Source: Streptomyces huiliensis (GTDB taxonomy: Bacteria > Actinomycetota > Actinomycetes > Streptomycetales > Streptomycetaceae). From it: a stretch of DNA of 64,000 bases. Made by a program: the position numbers and the translations under genes. Position 1 is the stretch's first letter; every line of letters starts with the position of its first letter. Below are positions 25,213-34,452 of the stretch, piece after piece. A model generated the notes under the pieces. That model worked only from the letters and a program-made list of their open reading frames with translations. It did no database searches and was not told the origin of the DNA. The stretch spans positions 1 through 64,000 of the forward strand of contig NZ_JAIQLH010000026.1 of the NCBI RefSeq assembly GCF_020037025.1. The letters are read 5' to 3'.

Positions 25213-25265
25213 GGTAATACGCGATCTGGGATCCGGGATCTGCAATCTGGGATCTGGGATCTGGG
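25213..25265. repeat. GATCTGGGATC-type tandem repeat in the CAP gene leader
   Basis: Seven-base units of the type ATCTGGG, ATCCGGG and ATCTGCA recur five to six times just upstream of the CAP gene ribosome site, producing overlapping GATC palindromes. It occupies the probable 5' leader. Nothing else is seen to 25466. Confidence 0.7.
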
Positions 25266-25466
25266 TCATCCGGCAGTAATCGGAATGGTCGATGACCAGT
25301 AATGCCAGGATCAGCGCCGGCGACTCTCCGTACGTCTGTAAGTAAACGGCAGACCGGTCCGTCACGCCACAGCAGCAACAGGGGGGCAGCGGCCACGCCC
25401 GAAGCGTGTCTCAGGTCATGGGCCTGCCGGAGCAGGCCCATGACCGTCAGGCGAACCGGTCCGACA

Positions 25467-26216
25467 TCACCGGATCACGTTCGGCAGCAGGTGCCGGGCG
25501 AGGAATCTGCCCGCTTCGTCGCCCGCGAACCGCGGAACGCCTGTGTGCCCGCCCATGTTGGCGTGCAGCGTCTTCTCCTCGGAGCCGAAGGCGTCGAACA
25601 GGTCCAGGGACGCCTGCCGGTCGTTGCCCTCGTCGTCCCACTGCAACAGGACGTGCAGCGGGATGGTGACCTGGCGGGCCTCCTCGAAGATGACGCGGGG
25701 GATGTAACTCCCGGCGTACAGAACCGCGGCCGAGATGCGCGGCTCGACCGCCGCCAGCCGGGTGCCGATGGAGATCACTCCTCCCGAGTACCCGACGGGG
25801 CCGCCGATCCCGGGCAGCGTGAGGAGAGCGTCCAGTGCGGTCCGCCATTCCGGGACCGTCTTCTCGACCAGCGGGAGGACGAGGGCGTCGATGATCTCGT
25901 CACCGACCGGCTCGCCGGCCTGCAGGACCCGGCGCAGGTCGGCGCGGGCCTGGTCGAGGGCGGGCCAGACCGGCCGGTCACCGCTGCCGGGGAGTTCGAT
26001 GGTGGCCGAGGCGAAGCCGTCCGCCGCGGCATGCCGGGCCCGGGCCAGCAGCCGGGGGTACACCTTGCGGAGCCCGAGAGGAGGGGGGCTCAACAGGATC
26101 AGCGGCGCCGGCGCGGAGGCGGATTCGGGCGTCCACAAGATGCCGGGAATGCCGCCGAGGGTGAACTCGCGCTCGATGACGCCGTCGTCAAGGCGCTGTT
26201 CGGAAGTGAAATGCAT
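25467..26216 (-). CDS. Alpha/beta hydrolase (dienelactone-hydrolase-like)
   Basis: A 249-residue cytosolic hydrolase starting MHFTSEQRLDDGV. The nucleophile elbow is GYSGG (in GPVGYSGGVISIG); the acid and histidine probably lie in LLQWDDEGNDRQ and NMGGHTGVP. The substrate is unknown; similar enzymes act on esters and lactones. It follows the LysR/MFS pair on the same strand but is separated by about 140 bp. Confidence 0.8.
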   Translation of the reverse strand: MHFTSEQRLDDGVIEREFTLGGIPGILWTPESASAPAPLILLSPPPLGLRKVYPRLLARARHAAADGFASATIELPGSGDRPVWPALDQARADLRRVLQAGEPVGDEIIDALVLPLVEKTVPEWRTALDALLTLPGIGGPVGYSGGVISIGTRLAAVEPRISAAVLYAGSYIPRVIFEEARQVTIPLHVLLQWDDEGNDRQASLDLFDAFGSEEKTLHANMGGHTGVPRFAGDEAGRFLARHLLPNVIR

Positions 26217-26354
26217 GGTCGTGCCTTTCGGGAGTGCACGGAATGGCGCTCCCGGACGACGACCTATCGCCCGACCGTGACCCCAGAGGAGAGCACCCAC
26301 GTCGTTACGTTCACGGGTACCACCTCCTCGGTCTTTCGCACGGTCACCGGAAGA

Positions 26355-27263
26355 TTAGCAGACCGGTGAGGTCAACCTCCGCGCCGCGACCGGCCGTCCG
26401 CCGCCTGCCGCGCCGTCGTCGGCCGGGCCTTGGCGCAGGAGGCGTCCGAAGGTCGCCGCGTGGGGGTGGGGGTCGGTGCGGGGATAGGCGTAGGTGAGGA
26501 CGGCGGGCGGGCAGCCAGTGAGCGGGAGGTACAGGACGTCCGGGTCGGGGTGCTGGGCGGCCACCGACACAGGGAGCACGCCGACTCCGCGCCGGGCGGC
26601 GACGGCGTGGAGGTAGTCCTCGATGGTGGCGGTCTCCGCGCCGATCTCGGGGGTGGCGTCGGCCGGCCAGTCCCGCGGGGTGAGCGTGCCGCTCACGGTG
26701 TTGACGACGAGGCAGCGGTGTCCGAGGTCACGCCAGGTGACGCGGTCGCGGACGGCCAGGGTGGAGGTGCGGGCGACCGCCGCGATGTGCGGCTCCCGCA
26801 GGATCTCGGTGGTGACCAGGCGCGGATCGCGGACGGTCCCCCAGAGCAGGGCCGCGTCGGCCGAACCGTCGCGAAGTCCGGCGGTGCTGTCGTCTCGGCG
26901 CACGGTCTCCACGAGGACGTGGTGCCGCTCCTCCAGGGTGGCCGACGCTCGGCGGCCGCGCTGGAGGGGGAAGCCCCACGCGTAGCCGAGGCGTAGCGAG
27001 GACTGCGGCTCGGGGGGCCGGAGGGCCGCTTCCAGCTGGGGCAGCAGGAGTTGGAGATCGGCTCGCAGCCGGGTCCCGTCCGCGGTGAGGCGGGGGTGAC
27101 GGGTGCTGCGGTCCACCAGGGTCCGGCCCGTGAGCCCCTCCAGACGCTGGATGTGCCGGGTGAGGGTGGGCTGGGAGATGCCGAGGCGGTCGGCGGCCCA
27201 GGTGAAGTGCTGCTCCTCGGCCAGGACGAGGAAACACCGCAGGTGATGCAGACCGATTTCCAT
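26355..27263 (-). CDS. LysR-family transcriptional regulator
   Basis: A 302-residue LysR protein (MEIGLHHLRCFLVLAEEQHFTWAADRLGISQPTLTRHIQRLE) with the classic N-terminal helix-turn-helix and a periplasmic-binding-like effector domain. It starts 10 bp after the upstream MFS gene ends and so is co-transcribed with it, which suggests it controls that exporter. Confidence 0.92.
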   Translation of the reverse strand: MEIGLHHLRCFLVLAEEQHFTWAADRLGISQPTLTRHIQRLEGLTGRTLVDRSTRHPRLTADGTRLRADLQLLLPQLEAALRPPEPQSSLRLGYAWGFPLQRGRRASATLEERHHVLVETVRRDDSTAGLRDGSADAALLWGTVRDPRLVTTEILREPHIAAVARTSTLAVRDRVTWRDLGHRCLVVNTVSGTLTPRDWPADATPEIGAETATIEDYLHAVAARRGVGVLPVSVAAQHPDPDVLYLPLTGCPPAVLTYAYPRTDPHPHAATFGRLLRQGPADDGAAGGGRPVAARRLTSPVC

Positions 27264-27273
27264 GGGCACCAAA

Positions 27274-28488
27274 CTAACCAGTCGCCGTTGCCGTCCCGGC
27301 CCGCCGTACGGCACCGCGCACCACGGTCAGGTGCAGGACCAGGGCGAGCAGGGTGAGTGCGGCCGTGTAGTACGGCAGGGAGCCCGGGGCCACGCCGAGG
27401 CCGAGCGCCACGCCGCCGAGCGCGGACCCGAGGCCGCTGCCGAGGTAGACGGCGGAGCTGTTGAGCGAGACGGCGACCGTGGCCTGTTCGGGCTGGGCCG
27501 CGATGAGCTGGTGCTGCTGGGGAACCTGGATGGCCCATCCGGCCGCGCCCCAGACCACGAGCGGGACGGCGGCCAGCGCCACGGCGGTGTGGGCGGCGAC
27601 GGGCAGGACGGACTGGGCGGCCACGACGAGGGCCAGGATCCAGGCGACCGCGGCGAAGGGCCGGCCGGTGCGGTCCACGACGCGGCCGATCAGGAGGCTG
27701 CCGATGATGCCGCCCGCGCCCCAGGCCCACATCGCCCAGACCGTCCGGTCGGTGTGCGCGGCGTCGGCGATGAACTCGGCGAGGTAGGTGTACAGACCGA
27801 GGCTGGCGACGCCGCCGAGCAGCGAGACGGAGACGATGCCGGCGACCCGGCCGCCGGCGAGGGCGCGCACGCGCTGCCGCAGCGGCGGCGGCGGGCTCAC
27901 CGCGACCCGCGGCAGCCGCGCGATCCCGGTCAGGGCGACGACGCCCAGCGCGGTGATCAGCCACAGCGTGCCGCGCCACCCCAGGTGCGAGGCGAGCAGC
28001 ATGCCGGCCGGGACGCCGATGACGGTGCCGATGCTCAGACCGCCCATGACGGTGGCGAGCGCGCGGCCGCGCCGTTCCGGGGCGGTCAGGCCCGCGGCCG
28101 TGGCGGCGGCGACGGGCGAGTACACGCCCGCGCCGACGCCCGCGACCGCGCGGGCGATCAGGAGGACCCACAGACTGGTCGCGACGGCGGTCAGGGCGTT
28201 GCCGACGGTGAAGACCACCAGCGCCACACCGAGCACCACCTTCGCCGGCCGCGCGGCCAGGAGGGTGGCGAACACCGGCCCGCCCAGCGCGTAGCAGAGC
28301 GTGAAGACGGTGACCATCTGCCCGGCCGACGACGCCGAGATGCGCAGGTCCGCCGAGACCAGGGGCAGCAGTCCGGCCATGACGTAGGCGTCCACGCCCA
28401 GCGCGAACGTGCCCAGTGCCAGCAGCGGGATGAACGTGCCGCGAGTACCGCCCTTTTCCGGGGCGGCTGTTGTCCGTGTGCCGCTCAT
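27274..28488 (-). CDS. MFS exporter (DHA1, arabinose-efflux-like)
   Basis: A 404-residue transporter with about twelve membrane spans. It starts MSGTRTTAAPE; the DHA1 family stretches are GTFALGVDAYVMAGLLP, ARAVAGVGAGVYSPVAA and ERRGRALATVMGGLSIG. The latter is the loop/motif of Ara-efflux type drug exporters. It heads a two-gene operon with the LysR gene. Confidence 0.9.
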   Translation of the reverse strand: MSGTRTTAAPEKGGTRGTFIPLLALGTFALGVDAYVMAGLLPLVSADLRISASSAGQMVTVFTLCYALGGPVFATLLAARPAKVVLGVALVVFTVGNALTAVATSLWVLLIARAVAGVGAGVYSPVAAATAAGLTAPERRGRALATVMGGLSIGTVIGVPAGMLLASHLGWRGTLWLITALGVVALTGIARLPRVAVSPPPPLRQRVRALAGGRVAGIVSVSLLGGVASLGLYTYLAEFIADAAHTDRTVWAMWAWGAGGIIGSLLIGRVVDRTGRPFAAVAWILALVVAAQSVLPVAAHTAVALAAVPLVVWGAAGWAIQVPQQHQLIAAQPEQATVAVSLNSSAVYLGSGLGSALGGVALGLGVAPGSLPYYTAALTLLALVLHLTVVRGAVRRAGTATATG

Positions 28489-28826
28489 CCGAGGCGCTCC
28501 GGCCGTACGGCGGACTCCCCGACGCCCTTCGGCGAACATGACCTTCGGTGCGGAATGGCGGACGTCAATCCCGCCGTGCCGAACGTCTCCGCCGGATGAA
28601 TTCCGTGCATTCCCCCGCCTTGCAGCAGACCGACATGCGCCGCGTACTCGAGCGCACGTAATACGTGAACGCGGGAATTACATACAGGGGGAATCGCCCC
28701 CGCAAGCCGACCGGCTGCATGTGTGATGCGTCTTCTGTATGCCCACAGGTCACCGGAGTTGACGGCGGCCGATGAGATGTCGGCCACACCACCGGTGGCG
28801 GTTTCTTCGGAGGGGGAATCGGGCGG
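28489..28826. other. Gene-free gap, AT-richer than surroundings
   Basis: Between the MFS start and the HEAT-protein stop lies a comparatively AT-rich region without a convincing gene. It should contain the MFS promoter; no clear operator or hairpin was found by eye. Confidence 0.45.
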
Positions 28827-29627
28827 TCACTCCGGATCGCGGACCGCTTCCACCGCCTCCCGCACGTCCGGATGCGGATCACCGGCGAGGCCGTCCAGCA
28901 GCTCGGTGACGCCCGGGGTGGTCCAACGGGCGACCGCCCACACCAAGTCCTCCCGCACTCCGGGGTCGGGGTGGGCGGCGAGCCGGCTCAGCTCGGCGAG
29001 CGGGCCACGCCGGCGCATGCCGAACCAGTGCAGCGCCTCCCGCAGCGCGGCCGGGTCCCCGGGGTCGCCGGCCGCGACCCGGGCGAGCAACACCCCGACG
29101 GGCGGCGGCGGACCGTCCAGCGGATGCGGCAGCCGCTCGCGCAGGCGCCGCGCTCCGTACCCGCCGCGCACGCGGCAGCCGAAGCAGGTGCAGGGGCGCG
29201 TACCGTGCGCGTCCGGCAGGTACCGCCAGCCCACCACCTGCGGCGCGGTGCGGACCCGGTGCACTTCACGCGGCCGGATCGCCCGCGGGACGAACACCTC
29301 CCACCCGCGCGGGTCCTCCAGCGCCGCGATCCGCCGCACGGCCTCCGCCGCGGAGACGGTGGCCTGAGTCCCCCGCGCCCGGTCGCCGTAGCGCCCGACC
29401 AGCACGTCCTGGGCGTCGTCGAGCCGTACGTGGACCGCCACCAGCCCGCCCCGGCTGCCGAACCGGGCCAGTTCGCGCAGCCATTGGTGGGTGAGCGTGT
29501 ACGACGGCAGCACGGGGAAGCAGTACACGCCCCGCGCGCCGCCCTGCCCGTGCCCGGCCGCCCGGATCCCGGACCGCCGGACGCGCGGCGCGTTCGCCGC
29601 CGAGGTCAGGTGCACGAACATCGCCAT
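28827..29627 (-). CDS. HEAT-repeat protein
   Basis: A 266-residue cytosolic protein. The N-terminal half (MAMFVHLTSAANAPRVRRSGI, GVYCFPVLPSYTLTHQWLRELARF) is of an ART-like or unknown fold, a CTCFGC cluster follows near residue 155, and the C-terminus has HEAT-type repeats (DPGVREDLVWAVARW, DPHPDVREAVEAV). From memory streptomycetes carry close relatives as 'HEAT repeat' proteins of unknown role. It begins six bases after the neighbouring DUF6924-like gene. Confidence 0.75.
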   Translation of the reverse strand: MAMFVHLTSAANAPRVRRSGIRAAGHGQGGARGVYCFPVLPSYTLTHQWLRELARFGSRGGLVAVHVRLDDAQDVLVGRYGDRARGTQATVSAAEAVRRIAALEDPRGWEVFVPRAIRPREVHRVRTAPQVVGWRYLPDAHGTRPCTCFGCRVRGGYGARRLRERLPHPLDGPPPPVGVLLARVAAGDPGDPAALREALHWFGMRRRGPLAELSRLAAHPDPGVREDLVWAVARWTTPGVTELLDGLAGDPHPDVREAVEAVRDPE

Positions 29628-29633
29628 GGCAGG

Positions 29634-30191
29634 TCAGCCGGCGCCCTCGTCCCCGAGATCCATCTGCCGGAACTCCTCGTACACGGCGGTCCCCGGCCCC
29701 GCCGCGTGCACCTCGCATTCCGACCAGTCGGCCCCGCTGAACTCGCGGAAGAACAGGTTGGCGATGCTGTCGTTCATCTCGACCCCGGCCACCTGCAGGG
29801 CCGGCACGCGGAACGGCTCCTCACGAGGCGACGGCCCGTCGCCCGCGTCAGCCACATGGAGGTCGATGCCGAGCAGCGGGAGATCCGGGGCGGCGAAGGT
29901 CTCCGCGTCGGCCAGGTAGAGGTGGTCGTACGGCAGGTCGTGGCCGGTACCGGGGGCGGCGGCGAGCACCTCCTCCGGCAGCAGGCCCCGGTACTCCTCC
30001 TGGTCGACCGGGAGGACGTACGCGACGGCGTGGTCGTAGTCGGCGACGTCCTCCGAGCCCTCCTCGAAGGCGACGGGCGTCTCCAGGGCCTCCGCCAGAC
30101 GATCCCAGCCGGCAGGGTCGGTGAAGTCGGTCCGGAGGACGGGAGCGACGTCCACGCGGGGCAGGCGTATCGGTCGACGAGCGTGGTCCAT
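29634..30191 (-). CDS. DUF6924-like protein
   Basis: A 185-residue acidic soluble protein (MDHARRPIRLPRVDVAPVLR) with the pattern LRTDFTDPAGWDRLAEAL ... DLPYDHLYLADAETFAAPDLPLLGIDL ... FRVPALQVAGVEMNDSIANLFFREF. This recalls the DUF6924 family, which has no known function. It forms a tight operon with the HEAT-repeat gene. Confidence 0.65.
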   Translation of the reverse strand: MDHARRPIRLPRVDVAPVLRTDFTDPAGWDRLAEALETPVAFEEGSEDVADYDHAVAYVLPVDQEEYRGLLPEEVLAAAPGTGHDLPYDHLYLADAETFAAPDLPLLGIDLHVADAGDGPSPREEPFRVPALQVAGVEMNDSIANLFFREFSGADWSECEVHAAGPGTAVYEEFRQMDLGDEGAG

Positions 30192-30526
30192 GCTGTGAAC
30201 TCTAGTGCCGGGCACTGACAGCACCCGTGGGCGCCGGGCCAGGCCCCGGCCCGCCGGACGACGAGGGACCGGGTCGCCGCTCGCCGAGTCCCGCGAGTCT
30301 GCGCGCGAGCGTGGCCCGCTCCGGTTCGTTGCCCGCGCCTTCCGCCGAGGTGTTCCGAGGCGTCCGTGGCAGGTCTCCGGCCTGGGGCATGTCGTCCTCT
30401 CCAGTGGTGTGGTTGGCTACGTCGCATGGGTCTCAGGCAAGCGCCACCACCCCGCGCGGGTGGTCGGCCGAGTGGTTCCGACGGTGGTGCCACGTGGTGT
30501 CCCGCCGTCCGGCCGGGAGCCGGGAC

Positions 30527-31561
30527 ATGAGCGCCCGTCGCGCGTCGCCGGAACCGCGCGGTGTCCCGCCGCGGGAGGCGTCGGCTCACCTCATCGATCC
30601 CGAACTGGCCGCGGTCCTCGCCTCCTTCGGCGAGGCACGGGAGCCGGTCACCCCCGAGAACCTCGCGGAGTGGCAGCGGCGGGACGCCGCGGCCCGTCCG
30701 AGGCCGACGGCCGGGAGCCTCCGCGCCGACGGCCTCTTCGAGGTGACGGAACTGTCCGTACCGGGACCGCGCAACGGCCCGGACGTCACCCTCGTGAGCG
30801 CGCGGCCCTCCGGGCGGACCGGGCCGCTGCCACTGCTGTACTACCTGCACGGCGGCGGGATGTTCGCGGGCAACGCGTGGTCCGTGCTCCCGCGCCTCCT
30901 CCGGGACTGGGCGCTTCCGCTCGAGCTGGCGGTGATCTCGGCCGAGTACCGGCTGGCGCCCGGGGCGCGCTATCCGGAGCCGCTGGAGGACTGCTACGCG
31001 GGGCTCGTCTGGGCCGCCGCCCACGCGGACGAGCTGGGCGTCGATGCGGAGCGCGTCGTCATCGGCGGCAAGAGCGCCGGCGGCGGGCTCGCCGCGGCCC
31101 TGGCCCTGCTGACCCGCGACCGCGGCGGCCCCCGGCCGCTGGGCCAGCTCCTGCTGTGCCCGATGCTCGACGACCGCGCCGACACCTTCTCCAGCCGGCA
31201 CCTGTCGGTTCCGGGGGCGCTGGACCGTACCACCAACACCACCGCCTGGCAGGCGTACCTGGGCGACCGCCACGGCGACGCGGACCTCCCTCCCTACGCG
31301 GCCGCCGCCCGCGCCACCGACCTCTCCGGTCTCCCCCCGGCCTACATCGACGTCGGATCGGCCGAGATGTTCCGCGACGAGTGCGTGGCCTACGCGAACG
31401 GGATCTGGCAGGCCGGCGGCCAAGCCGAACTACATGTCTGGCCCGGGGGTTACCACGGGTTCGACACTTTGGCACCGCAGGCGGCCCTCAGCCGCGACGC
31501 CCGCGGCGCCCGTACCCGCTGGCTCCGCCGTCTGCTCACCCGGCCCGGCCCTACCACGTAG
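30527..31561 (+). CDS. HSL-family esterase (alpha/beta hydrolase)
   Basis: A 344-residue esterase of the hormone-sensitive-lipase group: oxyanion motif HGGG (108-111), nucleophile Ser183 in GKSAG, Asp284 (IDVGSAEMFRDE) and His310 (GGYHGFD). The usual GDSAG elbow has Lys in place of Asp. GGGAG precedes the ATG at 30527; the frame is open further upstream but the translation there is low-complexity. Substrate unknown, acts in the cytosol. Confidence 0.87.
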   Translation: MSARRASPEPRGVPPREASAHLIDPELAAVLASFGEAREPVTPENLAEWQRRDAAARPRPTAGSLRADGLFEVTELSVPGPRNGPDVTLVSARPSGRTGPLPLLYYLHGGGMFAGNAWSVLPRLLRDWALPLELAVISAEYRLAPGARYPEPLEDCYAGLVWAAAHADELGVDAERVVIGGKSAGGGLAAALALLTRDRGGPRPLGQLLLCPMLDDRADTFSSRHLSVPGALDRTTNTTAWQAYLGDRHGDADLPPYAAAARATDLSGLPPAYIDVGSAEMFRDECVAYANGIWQAGGQAELHVWPGGYHGFDTLAPQAALSRDARGARTRWLRRLLTRPGPTT

Positions 31562-31733
31562 CCATGCTCTGTGGCGGATCAAAGCGTCTCATTCGCACTC
31601 ATTATCGATGAATCTTCGCCATACGGGATTTGGCGGCATACCGCCCTACGCATCGGCGCAATCCGCCGGAAGGGTGGAGAGCACGCGCCGGCGGCCCGTC
31701 GGCGGCGGAAGCGTGAGAGAGGACGTGCCCCGC

Positions 31734-32192
31734 ATGGCCCCGATCCCGGTCAAGCCCGGTAAGTACAAGATCCACGCTCATATCATCGGCCCGACGTCCC
31801 TGTTGACGGCTACCGAGTACGCCGTGAAGTACGGCGCTCCGGTCATCACCGACCGCCTCAACCCGCTCCCGCTCGAACAGGACTGGATCATCGACGTCGC
31901 CGAGCACGAGGTCGTCGGGTCGCCCTACGTGATCCACCTGGCGTACCACCCGGCCGCGGGGCTCGTCGTTCCCGAGGACAAGCTCTACGTGAACAGCGTC
32001 CCGCGCGGCGAATGGGCGAAGTTCACTTTCGAGCGGGTGATCGGCGGGATCAAGATCCTCTCCGACAAGGGTCTCGCCCTGCGTGCCGGGCACCGGGGCG
32101 CGCAGATCGCCCTCGTACCGCCCCAGCCGGAGTTCCAGGAGACCTGGACCCTGGAATACGCGGGCCCGATCCCGCAGGAGCCGCAGGAGTAG
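31734..32192 (+). CDS. Beta-trefoil-like protein, possible I66-type inhibitor fold
   Basis: A 152-residue soluble protein without a signal peptide (MAPIPVKPGKYKIHAHIIGP). Three repeating blocks of beta character with QDWIIDVAEHE and QETWTLEYAG endings suggest a trefoil like fungal I66 protease inhibitors or ricin-type lectins. The family assignment is from pattern only. A perfect hairpin terminator follows. Confidence 0.55.
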   Translation: MAPIPVKPGKYKIHAHIIGPTSLLTATEYAVKYGAPVITDRLNPLPLEQDWIIDVAEHEVVGSPYVIHLAYHPAAGLVVPEDKLYVNSVPRGEWAKFTFERVIGGIKILSDKGLALRAGHRGAQIALVPPQPEFQETWTLEYAGPIPQEPQE

Positions 32193-32210
32193 GGGCAGGA
32201 GAAGCCGGGA

Positions 32211-32241
32211 ACGCGGGGCGGCCGGGACGGCCGCCCCGCGT
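32211..32241 (+). terminator. Perfect hairpin terminator
   Basis: ACGCGGGGCGGCC and GGCCGCCCCGCGT form a 13-bp perfect stem with loop GGGAC, 19 bases after the stop of the trefoil-like gene. Confidence 0.8.
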
Positions 32242-32297
32242 CGCCGGATCCGCCGGAACGGCCGCCCGCCGGGCGCCGCGCGCCTTAGAGTCGGAGG

Positions 32298-33077
32298 GTG
32301 CTGTCCGTAGTCGTGGCGCCCAAGGGGCGTCCTCCCGTCGTCGTACGCAACCCCGACGTCCCGCATGACGCCGCGAGCACAATGAAGGTGGCCGTGCTGG
32401 CGGCTCTCCACCGGAGCGGGGCGGACCTGGACAAGCCGGTTCCGGTGGTCAACCGCTTCGTCTCCGTGACGGGCACCGACACGTTCGCCAACGACCGTTC
32501 CTACGACAGCGATCCGGAGCCCTGGGAGTCGCTGGGCGGCACGGTGCCGCTGCGCCGGCTCGCCGAGCGCATGATCACGCACTCCTCCAACCTGGCCACC
32601 AACCTCTGCCTTGCGGAGGTCGGCCACGAGGCCGTGGCCGAGGTGTGGCGGCAGGCGGGCGCGACGGGCAGCGGATGTCCGCGCGGTATCGAGGACCACC
32701 CCGGCAGCGCGGCCGGCTTCCGCAACCGGGTCACCGCCGGCGACCTGGTCAGGCTGCTGGAATCGCTGGAGCCGGAGTCGCTCGCCCTGCTGGAGGGCAA
32801 CGTGCACCGCGTGGACCTGGCGGCCGGCCTGCCACCGGGGACGCGGCTGGCCTGCAAGAACGGCTGGTTCCCCGGCGTGCGGAACAGTGCCGCCGTCGTC
32901 TACCCGCACGACGCCGGGCCGTACACGATCGCCGTCTGCTACACCGGGCCCCTGGCCAACGGCGAGGACGTGGACGATCCCGCCGCCCGGCTGCTGGCCC
33001 GGCTCTCGGCGCGGGTCTGGGCGGCGCGTCACGCCTTCACGGGCCGGCCGGCCGCCGGCCGCCGTCCCATGGACTGA
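32298..33077 (+). CDS. Serine hydrolase, class A beta-lactamase-like
   Basis: A 259-residue protein from a GTG, with the penicillin-recognising triad in altered form: STMK (27-30), SSN (96-98, in place of SDN) and KNGW (187-190, in place of KTG). The chain starts almost directly at the fold and has no signal peptide, so it is likely cytosolic. It may be an esterase or peptidase relative and not a true resistance enzyme. Its last 49 bases overlap the convergent aminotransferase gene. Confidence 0.82.
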   Translation: MLSVVVAPKGRPPVVVRNPDVPHDAASTMKVAVLAALHRSGADLDKPVPVVNRFVSVTGTDTFANDRSYDSDPEPWESLGGTVPLRRLAERMITHSSNLATNLCLAEVGHEAVAEVWRQAGATGSGCPRGIEDHPGSAAGFRNRVTAGDLVRLLESLEPESLALLEGNVHRVDLAAGLPPGTRLACKNGWFPGVRNSAAVVYPHDAGPYTIAVCYTGPLANGEDVDDPAARLLARLSARVWAARHAFTGRPAAGRRPMD

Positions 33078-34150
33078 CCGGCCGCGGTGATCAGCGCCGC
33101 CACCCCGGAGCGATTGAGCAGGTTGATCCTGACGTACCCGGGGTGGCCGTCGAGTTCGAAGTACTTCCCGTCCATCGCCAGGAACCAGCGGTGCGGCACC
33201 CGCGGCCGGGCGAACAGGAAGAAGCCGGTCTCCGCCGGCATCCGCGCGCTCAGCGCGCCGCTGCCCGCCAACGCCTCGTGGCGGTCGCGGACATGCCGTA
33301 TCAGGGCGCCGTTGCCCTCGCCGAGCATGAGGTCGGCCGCGCGGTGGGCGAAGAGGCGGTCGGAGACGGCCACATCACCATGCAGGTTCATGTGCAACTC
33401 GGCCAGTTCCTCGCGCAGGTGGCCCGGTACCAGCAGGTGCGCACAGCGATATCCGTGGATCGACAGGTACTTGGTGGGGCACACCATGCGCAGGGTGAGG
33501 TCACCGGGCAGTCGGGCCGCCGACTCCTCGCCGCGCTCCCCGTCCCAGCGCAGGTACTGGAAGGTCCCGTCGACGAAGACGAGGGAGCCCGTCTCCTCCT
33601 GCCAGTCCCCGATCGCCTTCAGTACCGCAGACGGAACTCTTCTGCCCGCGTACCAGACGGGATCGGTCAGAACGAGCACGGTCCGCTCATCGGGCAGCCG
33701 CAGGTCGAAGTCCGGCTGGTAGGCGTGGCCTCGGGCGACCGGGACGGGTTCGATGCCCATGCGCCGGAAGAGGTAGGCGAGCTTGTAATACACCGGCGGG
33801 ACGTAGTGGATCCGCCGCCGTCCCGTCAGCAGCAGCCAGGTGGCGAAGGTGCCGAGCAGGCTGCTGGAACCCCCGCCCGGCAGCACGTTGCGCGGCGCGC
33901 AGTCGACCCCGTCGTACCGCTGGTGCATCGCGGCGATTTTCGTCCGCAGCCGGACGTCCTCGTCCAGTCCTGAGTAGCGGGTAATGTCCGCCAGCCGCCC
34001 GGGAGCGGTGTCGGCCAGCTCCCCGAGGAACTCCTCCACGAACGGATGTCCGCCGTTGTAGTCGGAGACGAAGACCCGGGCGCCCGGCTGCCGCCGCTCG
34101 GCCTCGATCAGTTCGTGCCAGTCGAGCATCCGGAACAGTGACGGCGTCAC
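33029..34150 (-). CDS. PLP-dependent aminotransferase, class I/II fold
   Basis: A 373-residue protein with the class I/II features: NVLPGGGSSSLLGTFATWLL (cofactor phosphate loop), VLTDPVWYAGRRVP, VFVDGTFQYLRW, and the likely PLP lysine in CPTKYLSIHGYR. The GTG at 34150 has GAGGG upstream; an ATG at 34129 is the alternative. It resembles aminotransferase-like enzymes of amino-acid-modifying pathways, but no partner genes are near. The gap 34151-34452 shows only a 15-bp direct repeat CGCCGGGGCGCGGCC. Confidence 0.8.
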   Translation of the reverse strand: MTPSLFRMLDWHELIEAERRQPGARVFVSDYNGGHPFVEEFLGELADTAPGRLADITRYSGLDEDVRLRTKIAAMHQRYDGVDCAPRNVLPGGGSSSLLGTFATWLLLTGRRRIHYVPPVYYKLAYLFRRMGIEPVPVARGHAYQPDFDLRLPDERTVLVLTDPVWYAGRRVPSAVLKAIGDWQEETGSLVFVDGTFQYLRWDGERGEESAARLPGDLTLRMVCPTKYLSIHGYRCAHLLVPGHLREELAELHMNLHGDVAVSDRLFAHRAADLMLGEGNGALIRHVRDRHEALAGSGALSARMPAETGFFLFARPRVPHRWFLAMDGKYFELDGHPGYVRINLLNRSGVAALITAAGQSMGRRPAAGRPVKA

Positions 34151-34452
34151 AGGCACCCTCGCTAGCGCGGGCCGAAACGATGGTCTCGTCCCACAGTGTT
34201 CCGGGCGCACGGGCGTCCCGGCAACAGGGCCCCGCCTCACAGCGCTCAGCGCGTGCGCCGGGGCGCGGCCGAGTACGCCGGGGCGCGGCCCTCCGGCGGT
34301 CCATGCGCGACCCGGCCGATGCCGGACACGCCGGGAAAAGGCATGGCCGGCATCAGGGAAAGACGAGAGCGCATTGGCGTTTCATAACGCCCGGGGAGAA
34401 TTGACCGCCCGCTGGTAATACCGCCGGGAAGGGCGATGGTGGCGCCGCTTCG

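Noticed and set aside
33029..34150. A capreomycidine- or amino-acid-based antibiotic cluster around the aminotransferase
   Set aside because: No NRPS, ATP-grasp or partner enzyme is adjacent.
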